A stretch of 59,822 nt of DNA. It comes from Litorilinea aerophila. Its GTDB lineage: Bacteria; Chloroflexota; Anaerolineae; Caldilineales; Caldilineaceae. The stretch spans positions 1 to 59,822 of the forward strand of contig NZ_VIGC02000034.1 in NCBI RefSeq assembly GCF_006569185.2, written 5' to 3'. The stretch's first letter is position 1; the number at the start of each line of letters is the position of its first letter. The position numbers were made by a program, and so were the translations under genes. This document shows, piece after piece, positions 10,615-18,801 of this stretch. Below the pieces are notes generated by a model that made no database searches, was not told the origin of the DNA, and saw nothing but the letters and a program-made list of their open reading frames with translations.

Positions 10615-11451
10615 TCAGATTTCCGGCCGCCCGGATCTGGCAATAGCCGCGGCCTTCCCCGAGACACGCCGCCAGAGGCGCTCGCCACCCACGGCAGCCG
10701 CGTAGCCCCGCACCTGCCGCGCCAGGTCCGCGCGGTCCACAAAAAAGGTGCTGAGCTGGGAGCGAAACGCGGCGATGGCCTCGATTTTGCGCTGAAGCGC
10801 CCTTTCGTCCAGGGGGATGACCGTCGCCTCCCAAGGGCCATCCCCGGCCGACAGGGCAGCCTCCAGTTTGCCCGCCTCCTGGGCGTATGGATAGTCCTCG
10901 TAGTAGAAGAGGCGGGAAGGCGCCAGGACCTTCTCGGCCGCCGCCCGAACGATCTGATGGTCCACGTGATGGCCCACGGTGAGGGGTGCCACCACCCGGG
11001 CCAGGGCCGGCAGACGGGCCATCTCTCGGGCCAGGGTCTCCACCAGCCCTTGCTCTGCCGGATGAACCTCGCCAAAAATATCGTCGTCCGACACATAAAA
11101 CGGGTCGCCGGTCTCCGGATGGTAGCGGTAGATGCAATCGGGCACCGTCCAGTGCTGATAGTCGGTGCCCAGGATGGCGCAGGCCGCCACATCCTCCTGG
11201 CGCCGCCCGGCCACCGCATCCATGGCCAGCTCCCACCGCTGATGGAGGCTTTGGGCATAGGCTGAAACCCCCTGGGTGGGCGGATCTCCGGCCATCACGG
11301 TGACGATCCATACCCGCTGCCCGGCAGCCACCAGCCGGGCGATCTGCCCCCCACAGGACAGGGCCACGTCGTCCAGGTGGGGAGAGAGGTAAATCCAATC
11401 CGGGGGAAGCCACCTGGATTCTTCGTCTTTTTGTCGCGTCCTTACAGTCAT
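10615..11451 (-). CDS. PIG-L (LmbE-like) family deacetylase
   Basis: A 278-aa zinc-dependent deacetylase. The metal-binding PHLDD (24-28) and the HHVDH motif (161-165) are both present, giving the His/Asp/His set of the family. Known members deacetylate N-acetylglucosaminyl conjugates (PIG-L, MshB, BshB). It is divergent from a GT4 gene resembling the MshA/BshA group, so the two could act on one glycosylated metabolite, but no cysteine ligase is seen and mycothiol or bacillithiol synthesis is not claimed. It is the first gene of the minus-strand sugar series, 123 nt before the ThuA-like gene. Confidence 0.85.
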   Translation of the reverse strand: MTVRTRQKDEESRWLPPDWIYLSPHLDDVALSCGGQIARLVAAGQRVWIVTVMAGDPPTQGVSAYAQSLHQRWELAMDAVAGRRQEDVAACAILGTDYQHWTVPDCIYRYHPETGDPFYVSDDDIFGEVHPAEQGLVETLAREMARLPALARVVAPLTVGHHVDHQIVRAAAEKVLAPSRLFYYEDYPYAQEAGKLEAALSAGDGPWEATVIPLDERALQRKIEAIAAFRSQLSTFFVDRADLARQVRGYAAAVGGERLWRRVSGKAAAIARSGRPEI

Positions 11452-11467
11452 TGGCTCAATGGTGTAC

Positions 11468-11473
11468 TATAAT
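11468..11473 (+). promoter_or_regulatory. TATAAT box upstream of the GT4 gene
   Basis: A consensus -10 hexamer lies 180 nt before the GT4 start. No convincing -35 at 16-18 nt is visible, so the promoter call is weak. Confidence 0.3.
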
Positions 11474-11652
11474 GTTTGAAGTGGATAAACGTTTGGTGTG
11501 CGCCGGCAGCAGCGGCAAGCCCGCTGCCTTCCGTGCGCCTGGTGGATCCACAGGATCCCACACGATTTCGCAGATGACGCCCCGGGCCCTTTCGGCGCGT
11601 CCGCCGGATGCCCGGTCTTCAAGCAACTCAGAACAAGGGGGAACCTCCTGCC

Positions 11653-12969
11653 ATGACCATTCCCATATCCATCCCCGTCCGCCGTGTTGCCATGCTCAGC
11701 GTCCACACTTGCCCCCTGGCCATGTTGGGCGGGAAAAAGACCGGCGGCATGAATGTCTACGTGCGCGATTTTGCCCGGGAACTCGGCTGCCAGGGCATTC
11801 AGGTGGATGTCTTTACCCGCTCCCAGGACGATTGCCAGCCCATGATCAACCACGACCTGGGTCCCAACGCCCGGGTGATCCACATTCCCGCCGGCCCGGA
11901 AAAGCCCATCCCCGTGGCCGAGATCGCCCAATACCTGGACGAATTCGCCGAGGGCGTCTGGCATTTTGCCCAGGTTGAAGGCCGGCACTACGACCTGATC
12001 CACAGCCACTACTGGATGTCCGGTCTGGTGGCTGAAGCCCTGCAAAGGCAATGGGGCGATCTGCCCCTGGTGCACATGTTCCACACCCTGGGCCACATGA
12101 AGAATCAGATTGCCCGGGACGAAAGCGAGCGGGCGCCCCAGGATCGGCTGGACGGCGAACATCACGTGGTGGCCATCGCCGACCGCATCATCGCGGCCAC
12201 ACCGGCCGAGGAGACCCAGCTCATCGAGCTCTACGACGCAGACCCGGCCAAGATCACTGTCATCCCCCCCGGCGTGGATCTGGCCCGCTTCCACCCCCTG
12301 GATAAAGCCATGGCCAAGAAGAAGGTGGGCATCCCCTGCGGCGACACCAACATTCTCTTCGCCGGCCGCATCGAGCCCCTGAAGGGAGTGGATACCCTGC
12401 TCCGGGCCATGTCTATCCTCCAGGAGCGTCATCCCGAAGCCGTGCGGAATGCCTGCGTGGCCATCATCGGCGGCGACCCCTGGGCCGATGACCTGGATGC
12501 GGAGATGGCCCGCCTGCAGGCCCTGCGGGCGGAGTTGGGCATCCATGACCTGGTGACCTTCCTGGGCGCCAAGGACCAGGACGTCCTGCCCTACTACTAC
12601 GCCGCAGCGGAGATGGTGGTCATGCCCTCCCACTATGAAAGCTTCGGCATGGTGGCGCTGGAGGCCATGGCCATGGGCACGCCGGTCATTGCGTCAGAGG
12701 TGGGCGGCCTGGCCTACTTGGTCCAGCACGGCCTCAACGGCTTCCACGTCCCGTCCCGAGATCCGGAAGCCCTGGCGGCCCGCATCCTGGAACTGCTCAC
12801 CGACCGAGAACTGCGGGAACGGCTGGGACAACAGGCCCGGATCTACGCCCAACAGTTTAGCTGGGACCGCATCGTCCAGCGCATGTTGGACGTGTACGCC
12901 GCGGTCATGGCTCAGCGGGGCGCACCCCCAATGCCGCCAGCGCCTGCGGTAGATCCATGCCGGGCGTGA
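11653..12969 (+). CDS. GT4 glycosyltransferase (MshA/sucrose-phosphate-synthase-like)
   Basis: A 438-aa GT-B enzyme. The N-terminal domain has GGMNVYV (31-37), typical of the MshA/BshA/sucrose synthase branch, and the donor-binding domain carries E329-x7-E337 in ESFGMVALEAMA. It transfers a sugar from a nucleotide donor, and the acceptor is unknown. The ATG at 11653 was preferred over a start 15 codons upstream because AGGGGG precedes it by 11 nt. The last 65 bases overlap the 3' end of the convergent HAD gene. The divergent PIG-L deacetylase suggests a glycosylate-then-deacetylate pair (inference). Confidence 0.85.
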   Translation: MTIPISIPVRRVAMLSVHTCPLAMLGGKKTGGMNVYVRDFARELGCQGIQVDVFTRSQDDCQPMINHDLGPNARVIHIPAGPEKPIPVAEIAQYLDEFAEGVWHFAQVEGRHYDLIHSHYWMSGLVAEALQRQWGDLPLVHMFHTLGHMKNQIARDESERAPQDRLDGEHHVVAIADRIIAATPAEETQLIELYDADPAKITVIPPGVDLARFHPLDKAMAKKKVGIPCGDTNILFAGRIEPLKGVDTLLRAMSILQERHPEAVRNACVAIIGGDPWADDLDAEMARLQALRAELGIHDLVTFLGAKDQDVLPYYYAAAEMVVMPSHYESFGMVALEAMAMGTPVIASEVGGLAYLVQHGLNGFHVPSRDPEALAARILELLTDRELRERLGQQARIYAQQFSWDRIVQRMLDVYAAVMAQRGAPPMPPAPAVDPCRA

Positions 12970-13522
12970 AGTGAATGGCGTGCATGCCCACCGCCCGGGC
13001 ACCGGCCACGTTGTGGGGGAAGTCGTCAATGAAGACGGCTTCTGCCGGCTCCCTGCCCAGCCGTTCCAGGGTGCGCCAGAAGATGGCCGGGTCCGGCTTC
13101 ATGATGCCTTCATACGCGGAGCCGACGATGACGTCGAAGGCATCGGCCATGGGGTATCGCTCCCGCACCACCTCCAGCAGGTTGTCGGTGGCGTTGCTGA
13201 TGATGGCCGTCTGGTAGCGGGGCTTCAAACGCCGGATGAACGCCACCAGCGCCTCGTCCAGCCGATCTCCGGCCCAGAAAGCCCGCTGGAAGGCCCGCAA
13301 GGCCTGGTCGTCCAGCCCCAGCCGCTCCTGGACCCACCGCCAGAGTTCCCCGGTGGTGATGGCGCCCTGTTGGGCCCGGAGGCCTGCTTCACTGTTGAAG
13401 ACCAGTTCGTCCGCTTCGCCCGGGCGCAGGCCATACTGCCGTTCCAGGGCGGCCCGCTGACTCCGATCCTCGGTCCGGATGAGTACGCCGCCCACGTCAA
13501 AAATCACCGCTTGAATTGCCAC
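12905..13522 (-). CDS. HAD-superfamily hydrolase (subfamily IA)
   Basis: A 205-aa phosphatase-like protein. The nucleophile aspartate is D9 in IFDVGGVL. Motif II is in ISNATDN, motif III lysine in KPDPAIF, and motif IV acidic pair in FIDDFPHN. The helical cap between motifs I and II fits subfamily IA (epoxide hydrolase N-terminal-like or phosphoglycolate-phosphatase-like). A GTG at 13522 with a GGGAGAGG site is chosen; an in-frame start 11 codons upstream is the alternative. The gene is convergent with the GT4 gene and their coding ends overlap by 65 bp. The substrate is unknown. Confidence 0.8.
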   Translation of the reverse strand: MAIQAVIFDVGGVLIRTEDRSQRAALERQYGLRPGEADELVFNSEAGLRAQQGAITTGELWRWVQERLGLDDQALRAFQRAFWAGDRLDEALVAFIRRLKPRYQTAIISNATDNLLEVVRERYPMADAFDVIVGSAYEGIMKPDPAIFWRTLERLGREPAEAVFIDDFPHNVAGARAVGMHAIHFTPGMDLPQALAALGVRPAEP

Positions 13523-13537
13523 GCCTTTAGCCTCTCC

Positions 13538-13577
13538 CGTACATACTGGGGGCAATGCCCCGGCAAAAATTCCGCTT
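13538..13577 (-). repeat. Partial family 1 palindromic repeat, copy E
   Basis: CCCCGGCAAAAATTCC with a CATAC-type left flank resembles copy D, but only one arm is recognisable. It lies just upstream of the HAD gene. Confidence 0.45.
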
Positions 13578-13645
13578 CACAGATGGCTCCACTGTGAAAA
13601 TCCCAGATTTCACCGATGGAGATAGATTTTGATACGACACAAGGA

Positions 13646-13680
13646 AATGCCTGCGCCATAAAGGGGTAGGCGCAGGCATT
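13646..13680. terminator. Hairpin downstream of the SH3/PD40 gene
   Basis: AATGCCTGCGCC pairs exactly with GGCGCAGGCATT around an 11-nt loop. It lies 65 nt past the stop of the SH3/PD40 gene and, on the minus strand, is followed by a T-rich TTCCTTGTG, so it may act as an intrinsic terminator. Confidence 0.5.
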
Positions 13681-13744
13681 CGGGAAAAGGGGCCGCCTTG
13701 CAAGGATCGTCCCCAGGAAATCATCCAGCTCATCGACCGGCCAC

Positions 13745-15691
13745 TCAGGGGCCCCAATCCAGCATCTGCTCCGACACGTAGGTGTACTCAAAGGGCAACT
13801 CGATGGGAAGCCGCTGGGGGTTGGCGCCGTCCGCATCCATGACCCAGACGCCCCAGGCGCCCGCTTCGTCCGGATTGTCGGGATCCCGGTTGCTCAAGAA
13901 GACCAGGTGGCTGCCGTCGGGGCTCCAGGCGGGCGCCACGTTGCTGGGAATCTGCTCAACCAGGGTGTAGCGGGGCCGAGTCAGGGCCACCAGGCCGGAG
14001 CCGTCCGGGTTGATGGCGAAGATCTCCCAGTGGCTGGCCTCCTTGCGCTGAAAAGCAATTCGCCCGCCGTTGGGCTGCCAGTCTGGATCCATCTCGTACT
14101 GCTTGAACGGCTCGTAGTAAACTTCAACCGTGGTGGCGGACGGCTCGTCCCGGGTGATCTGAATCCCCGCGCCCGACTGATAGACGATGCCGGCCTGGTT
14201 CCAATCTGCGGCCTGGGCGTAGAGCAGGGTGGCCAGGTCCTGGTAGTTTTCGCCGTTCACATCCACCCGGGCCAGCTGGGGCTGGCGCTCCTTCTCTGGC
14301 ACTACACCATCCTCCAGCAGGGGCGTGCGCCGGCACTGGCTGGCCAGATCCCGGCAGAGGACATACTGATCGCCCCGCTGGAAAAGGATCCAGCGGCCAT
14401 CCGGGCTCCATTTGGGCGCCCGCAGAAGTTCCCGTCCGCTGAAGATGCGCCGTTCGTTGCTGCCATCCACGTGGATGAGGTAGAGGCCGTGATCGCCCCC
14501 GTCGCGGGTGAAGGCCACCTGCCGGCCATCCGGGCTGATGGCCGGGTCGAAGCCCCAGGTGAGGTAGCGCAGCTCACCGCTGGCCAGGTCATAGAGGTAG
14601 ATCTCCTGGCCATAGCGCACCTGAATGGCCAGGGTGCCGGACAGGCCGGCGCCCCCGGTCATCTGGGTTTTGGGCCTGGCTTTTGGCTGCCACGAAAGGT
14701 CCGAGTCCCCCGGGGTGCCCTCCTGGTAGCGGGGGGCGCTGCTGGTTTCCGAGCGGACGGGGAGATCGGTCACCGGTTCGCTGAGCTCCACATATTCGGT
14801 GGCCACCCAGCCGATGCCGCCGTCCACATCTGGCAGGGCAATCTGGATCCAGTCGCCAGCTTCGTTGCGCCCCAGCACCACGAAATGCTCCTCGGGCAGG
14901 GCTTTGGCAATGACCGGGTAGGTGGTGCCGGGACCGGCGCGCACGTTGAGGCGCGCGTCCTCGATGATCACCCGGGCCGTGGGGCGGCCATCGGCCTCGG
15001 GCGAGGGGCGCTGGGTGGGCATGGACAGGGTCGAAGCATCGGCCGGGGCACCATCCGCCTCCGCCGACTGGGTCGCGTTTGCCATCGCGGGTGCCGGCGT
15101 CGCCGTGGGCACCATGGGCACAATGGCCACCGGCTCGGCGCGCAGACCCCGGGTCTCCACCACGATGAGCTCCGCCGTCCGCACCCAGCCGGAGACGCCG
15201 GCGGCGGTGTGTACCAGCAGCCACTGGTCATCTGTGCTGCGGGCGGTGGCCGTCAGGAGTTCACCCCGGGGGAGGGTCGCCAGCAACAGGCCGGTCTCTT
15301 CATCCCAAAGGGTGGCCCCTGCACTGCCCACCACCACTTCCCGGCTGGCCACCGGGGTGGGAGTGGCCGTCACCAACACCGAGCTGGTGCTCCGGGGGAG
15401 CGCCGGCGCCTGGGCCAGGGCGGAGGAGGTGGCGACCTCCGGCTTCGAGTCCGGTTGGGCTGCCAGCGCCGAGGGTGTGGGGGAGGGTTCACGGCTTGCC
15501 TCTTCCTGGGGCACGGTCCCCAACTGGTTCAGCTGGGGATAGATCAGCCAGGCCAGGGCCACAGTGCCGCCCAGCAACAGGGCGCTGAAGGTCAGCAGGC
15601 CGGCTCGCCAGAGGCGGCCCGCCACACCGGAGCCATGCCCCTGGCCGTTGTCGGCCTGATTGTCCAGAATTTCGTAGGGGTCAGGTTTCAT
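13745..15691 (-). CDS. Membrane-anchored protein with two SH3 modules and a PD40/TolB-like propeller
   Basis: A 648-aa protein. A short cytoplasmic tail and one transmembrane helix (about 28-50) are followed by a proline/threonine-rich linker, an SH3-like module (about 105-185), a bacterial SH3_3 module with the LNVRAGPGT signature (about 240-305), and beta-propeller PD40 repeats with SPDGR-type motifs (three to four copies to the C-terminus). The domains lie outside the membrane and probably bind cell-wall or polysaccharide ligands; no enzyme motif is visible. The ATG at 15691 was chosen; an in-frame TTG lies four codons upstream. The upstream HlyD-like gene is on the same strand, separated by a palindromic repeat. 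Confidence 0.75.
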   Translation of the reverse strand: MKPDPYEILDNQADNGQGHGSGVAGRLWRAGLLTFSALLLGGTVALAWLIYPQLNQLGTVPQEEASREPSPTPSALAAQPDSKPEVATSSALAQAPALPRSTSSVLVTATPTPVASREVVVGSAGATLWDEETGLLLATLPRGELLTATARSTDDQWLLVHTAAGVSGWVRTAELIVVETRGLRAEPVAIVPMVPTATPAPAMANATQSAEADGAPADASTLSMPTQRPSPEADGRPTARVIIEDARLNVRAGPGTTYPVIAKALPEEHFVVLGRNEAGDWIQIALPDVDGGIGWVATEYVELSEPVTDLPVRSETSSAPRYQEGTPGDSDLSWQPKARPKTQMTGGAGLSGTLAIQVRYGQEIYLYDLASGELRYLTWGFDPAISPDGRQVAFTRDGGDHGLYLIHVDGSNERRIFSGRELLRAPKWSPDGRWILFQRGDQYVLCRDLASQCRRTPLLEDGVVPEKERQPQLARVDVNGENYQDLATLLYAQAADWNQAGIVYQSGAGIQITRDEPSATTVEVYYEPFKQYEMDPDWQPNGGRIAFQRKEASHWEIFAINPDGSGLVALTRPRYTLVEQIPSNVAPAWSPDGSHLVFLSNRDPDNPDEAGAWGVWVMDADGANPQRLPIELPFEYTYVSEQMLDWGP

Positions 15692-15732
15692 AACGATTGA
15701 CAAGTCCAGAAGATGAAAACCAAATGTGTTGG

Positions 15733-15814
15733 GTCAATCCCGGCAGAAACTTGGGGAGCCTCCCCAGGGGGAATGCCGCCAAATTTCTGCCGGGGTATCG
15801 TCCGACTGTATGGG
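15733..15814 (-). repeat. Family 1 palindromic repeat, copy D
   Basis: Read on the minus strand it has CCCCGGCAGAAATTTGGC on the left and AAGTTTCTGCCGGGATTGAC on the right. The interior differs from copies A to C (an imperfect GGGGAGCCTCCCC hairpin). It fills most of the gap between the HlyD-like and SH3/PD40 genes. Confidence 0.75.
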
Positions 15815-15824
15815 GGCGAGCCGG

Positions 15825-17327
15825 TCAGTTGTTGCCGCCAGACGGGGCCGGGGTGGCGGTGGCATCCGCCTCGGTGGACTCGCCTTCCCCTTCTGCCTGT
15901 TCAGCACTTTCGGCCTGTCCAGAAGTATCCTCCGTCGGTTCGGCCTGGGCCTCGGGCGTGGCCGTCTCGCCTTCCATGAAGTTCGCGGATGCGGTCATGC
16001 CCGGGCGGATCAGCTCCAGGGGGCCATCGGTGAGGCGGATGATGACCGGGAAGGTGACAAAGCTGGCGCCCGAGTCGGCCACGGGGGCGATCTTCTCCAC
16101 CACACCCTGGAAGTGCTCATCCGGCAGGGCGTAGACCGAGATCTCCACCACCTGGCCCACATGGACCCGGGCGATGTCCCGCTGTTCCACGTTGGCCACC
16201 AGCTCGATATCATTCAGGTCGGCCAGGGTGGCCACCACGGTGCCGGCGGAACCCTGCTGGCCCAGTTCCACGGAGATATCCAGCACCGTGCCGGCGACCG
16301 GTGCCAGCACCTGGGCGTTCTGCAAGTTCAGCCGGGCCTGTTCCAGGTCGATCATGGCCTGGCGGACCCGCAGCTCGGCGGTGCGCTGATCCGCTTCGTC
16401 CACGCCTTCCTGGGCCTGTTTGAGGGCATGTTCGGCGGCAGCCACCCGGGCCTCGGCCTCGGCCAGCTCGGCCGGGGTGGGCTTCTCTTTGAGTTGGTTC
16501 AGGTTATGTTGGGCCTGTTGGGCTGCACTCAGGGCCGATTGCAGCTCGGCCTGGGTGGCCGGCTTGATGGCCTCTTCGTAGGCGGCTTTGGCTGCTTCGT
16601 AGTCGATGGTGGCCCGCTGGAGGTTATCCGCTGCGGCGGTGGCGGCCGATTCAGGCAGCCAGGCGATCTTGTCGTATTCCCGCTGGGCGGCCTGGACGGC
16701 CAGCTCGGCCTTTTTGAGGTTGGCCTGAGCCTGGACGATCTGGGCCTGGGTGGGTCGCTCTTTGAGTTCGTTGTAGCGGGCCCAGGCTGCGGCGGCGGCG
16801 CTCTCGGCGGCGGCCAGTTCCTCGGGCGTGTAGCCGGCCTTCACCCGAGCCAGGTTTTCCTGGGCCGAGAGGAGATTGGCCTCGGCCAGCGCGATGTCGC
16901 TTTCGTCCACCTGGCGTCCCAGCTTTTCAAAGGCCAGCCGCGCGGTCTCGAAGTTAATTTCGGCTTTCTCCAGCGCCCATTCCAGTTGGGTGGTGTCCAG
17001 GCTCATGAGCAGATCGCCTGCCTCCACCTGGTCTCCCACTTCCACCGCGATTTCGCTGATGCGTCCGCTGCTCTCCAGGACCACCTGCCGGGTGGTCACC
17101 AGGTCGATGCGCCCCACGGCGTTCACAGGGACGGGGCCGGGCGGGGGAAGCTGCTCCTGGGGGGCTGCCTCGCCGGCGCTGCTGGCGCTGAGGGTGCCGG
17201 GCTGGGCAGTGAGGGCCTGGGTCAGCATCTCCTGGAGGCCAGCACCGTTGGCCAACATCAGGGTTGTGCCGAAGCCGATGGAAGCAAACAGGACAAACAG
17301 AACCGTCCAACTGAGCATTCGCTTCAT
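15825..17327 (-). CDS. HlyD/RND-type periplasmic adaptor (membrane fusion protein)-like
   Basis: A 500-aa protein. An N-terminal hydrophobic segment (about 5-25) acts as signal or anchor, followed by a biotinyl-lipoyl half-motif (GRISEIAVEVGDQVEAGDLL), a long alpha-helical hairpin rich in Ala, Glu, Gln and Leu with heptad character (about residues 120-340), and the second lipoyl half (GTVLDISVELGQ) with a beta-barrel. The last 45 residues are low-complexity Ala/Glu/Thr/Pro. Such adaptors link an inner-membrane ABC or RND pump to an outer component. No transporter lies beside it, so the partner is elsewhere, or the protein has another role on a cell without a typical outer membrane. Confidence 0.75.
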   Translation of the reverse strand: MKRMLSWTVLFVLFASIGFGTTLMLANGAGLQEMLTQALTAQPGTLSASSAGEAAPQEQLPPPGPVPVNAVGRIDLVTTRQVVLESSGRISEIAVEVGDQVEAGDLLMSLDTTQLEWALEKAEINFETARLAFEKLGRQVDESDIALAEANLLSAQENLARVKAGYTPEELAAAESAAAAAWARYNELKERPTQAQIVQAQANLKKAELAVQAAQREYDKIAWLPESAATAAADNLQRATIDYEAAKAAYEEAIKPATQAELQSALSAAQQAQHNLNQLKEKPTPAELAEAEARVAAAEHALKQAQEGVDEADQRTAELRVRQAMIDLEQARLNLQNAQVLAPVAGTVLDISVELGQQGSAGTVVATLADLNDIELVANVEQRDIARVHVGQVVEISVYALPDEHFQGVVEKIAPVADSGASFVTFPVIIRLTDGPLELIRPGMTASANFMEGETATPEAQAEPTEDTSGQAESAEQAEGEGESTEADATATPAPSGGNN

Positions 17328-18056
17328 GATGAACTCCTCAATTCATGATGGGGTGGACATAAAATGACGGGCTACTCCTACAGGATGGTGATTTCTATGT
17401 GGTGATTTCTATTCAGTATCGCCGGTGAATGGCCAGCCGGCGGCCAAAGGATGATCCAGGTTGGTGGGTTTGGCAGCTTGAAACGGCCGGAATGGTGTCT
17501 GGCCGTCGCGCAAGGGACAGGGATCGACGGGCTGGTGCGGTGGGCTGTCCTTGCTGGAGTGCTCATCTCTTCAATGGGTGCGGACCTGTCTGGCGCCCGA
17601 TGGGGCCGGTGTCGCTGGTGCGCACAGGTGGTCGATGAGCTGCTGAAAAGAAAATGAAAAGAAAAATCGTGTCAGAGAGACTCAAAACATGGGGAGAGGC
17701 CCAAAGAAAGATGGTGCCGTCTATCCCGGCAGCGCAGATGCACCGGGCATCCACTCATACGAGCATCTGTTTCGCCCGATGGTGCATCCAGGTAGACGCC
17801 CCATAGTTTAGACGATTTTACCCACTTAGGCCAATTGCGCGAGCGCCAACGCGCGCCCCGCTACCCGGGAAGATCCGCCCCCTGGGGCATCAGACAGACC
17901 TTCCCATTTGGGACAGAGCCAGGTACAGATGTCACTTGACGGAGAAGCGGAATTCGGGCATGCTGGAGCCATCCTGACGGCGGCCGGCGCATCCTGGAGG
18001 CTGGCCCGGGCCGTCGACTTGGGTGGCCGCGATCAGCCGGAGATTGAGGGATTGTC
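17328..18056. other. 730-bp region without a recognised gene
   Basis: It lies between the divergent HlyD-like and FmdE-like genes. Several short open frames of 60-90 codons cross it, but none has a ribosome-binding site or recognisable protein sequence. No riboswitch, tRNA or palindromic repeat family was recognised. It probably holds promoters for both flanking genes. Confidence 0.6.
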
Positions 18057-18674
18057 ATGGGAACCAGCCAAAAGACCCTGGAAGCTTACCTGCAGGAATC
18101 GTCTGCGTTGCACCGTCACCTCTGTCCCAGACAGGTGCTGGGCGTCCGCATGGGGATGTGGGCGGCCGAGCTGCTGGATCTGAACTTGCCCCAGACGGAC
18201 AAGCGGCTGCTCACCATCGTCGAGACCGATGGTTGTTTTGCCGATGGGGTGGCCGTGGCCACCAACTGTTGGGTGGGGCGCCGGACCATGCGGGTGGAGG
18301 ACTACGGCAAGATCGCGGCGACCTTTGTGGACACCCAGACGGGCCGGGCTGTCCGGGTGATCCCCTGCTCCACGGCTCGCCAGGAGGCTCACACCTACGC
18401 ACCGGAGGCCCGCAATCGCTGGGAGGCCATGCTCCTGGGCTACCAGCGATTGCCGGTCACAGCGCTCCTGACGGCCCAGGAAGTTGCCCTGGTGACGCCG
18501 GTGGCGGCCATCGTCAGCCGGGCCGGGCATCGGGTGAACTGTGCCCGCTGCGGTGAGGAGATCATCAACGAGCGGGAGGTGATCCAGCAGGGGGTGATCC
18601 TGTGCCGCTCCTGTGCCGGGGACAGTTACTACCGCCCGGTTGAAACGGCCACGGCCGTTCCTTCCCTGCCCTGA
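18057..18674 (+). CDS. FmdE-family protein with C-terminal zinc finger
   Basis: A 205-aa protein related to subunit E of tungsten/molybdenum formylmethanofuran dehydrogenase. The N-terminal HLCPRQVLG (21-29) and the TDGC region (C60) are typical of the FmdE domain, and a zinc ribbon (C162, C165, C183, C186) closes the protein. FmdE-like proteins outside methanogens have unclear roles and are sometimes found with molybdenum-related genes; a MOSC protein lies 10 kb away, which is not evidence of a link. GAGGG precedes the ATG. The TerC-like gene follows in the same direction but has its own promoter-like sequence. Confidence 0.75.
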   Translation: MGTSQKTLEAYLQESSALHRHLCPRQVLGVRMGMWAAELLDLNLPQTDKRLLTIVETDGCFADGVAVATNCWVGRRTMRVEDYGKIAATFVDTQTGRAVRVIPCSTARQEAHTYAPEARNRWEAMLLGYQRLPVTALLTAQEVALVTPVAAIVSRAGHRVNCARCGEEIINEREVIQQGVILCRSCAGDSYYRPVETATAVPSLP

Positions 18675-18723
18675 CGGCGGAGGCCCTTTCTCACGGCGTT
18701 CCTCCACGCCGAAACGTTGGAAA

Positions 18724-18752
18724 TTGCGCCGTCGGCCCAGGCTCTGTACAAT
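18724..18752 (+). promoter_or_regulatory. Promoter of the TerC-like gene
   Basis: TTGCGC and TACAAT are exactly 17 nt apart. The predicted transcript starts near 18759, which makes the ATG at 18802 the usable start and excludes the in-frame ATG at 18751 that overlaps the -10 box. Confidence 0.5.
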
Positions 18753-18801
18753 GGGGGAGAAGTTGTGGTTGTACTGTCCTCCCAGCGGAGCGGAGCCGGC
18801 C

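Noticed and set aside
13907-17348. Long plus-strand open frames (597 and 540 codons) over the SH3/PD40 and HlyD-like genes
   Set aside because: Both are antisense shadows of genes with clear domains and show no start signals.
17451-17657. A 68-codon frame in the gap before the FmdE-like gene
   Set aside because: No ribosome-binding site, no family resemblance, and unusual composition; treated as non-coding.
18751-18801. Earlier ATG for the TerC-like gene
   Set aside because: It overlaps the -10 box of a TTGCGC-17-TACAAT promoter, so it would not be in the transcript.
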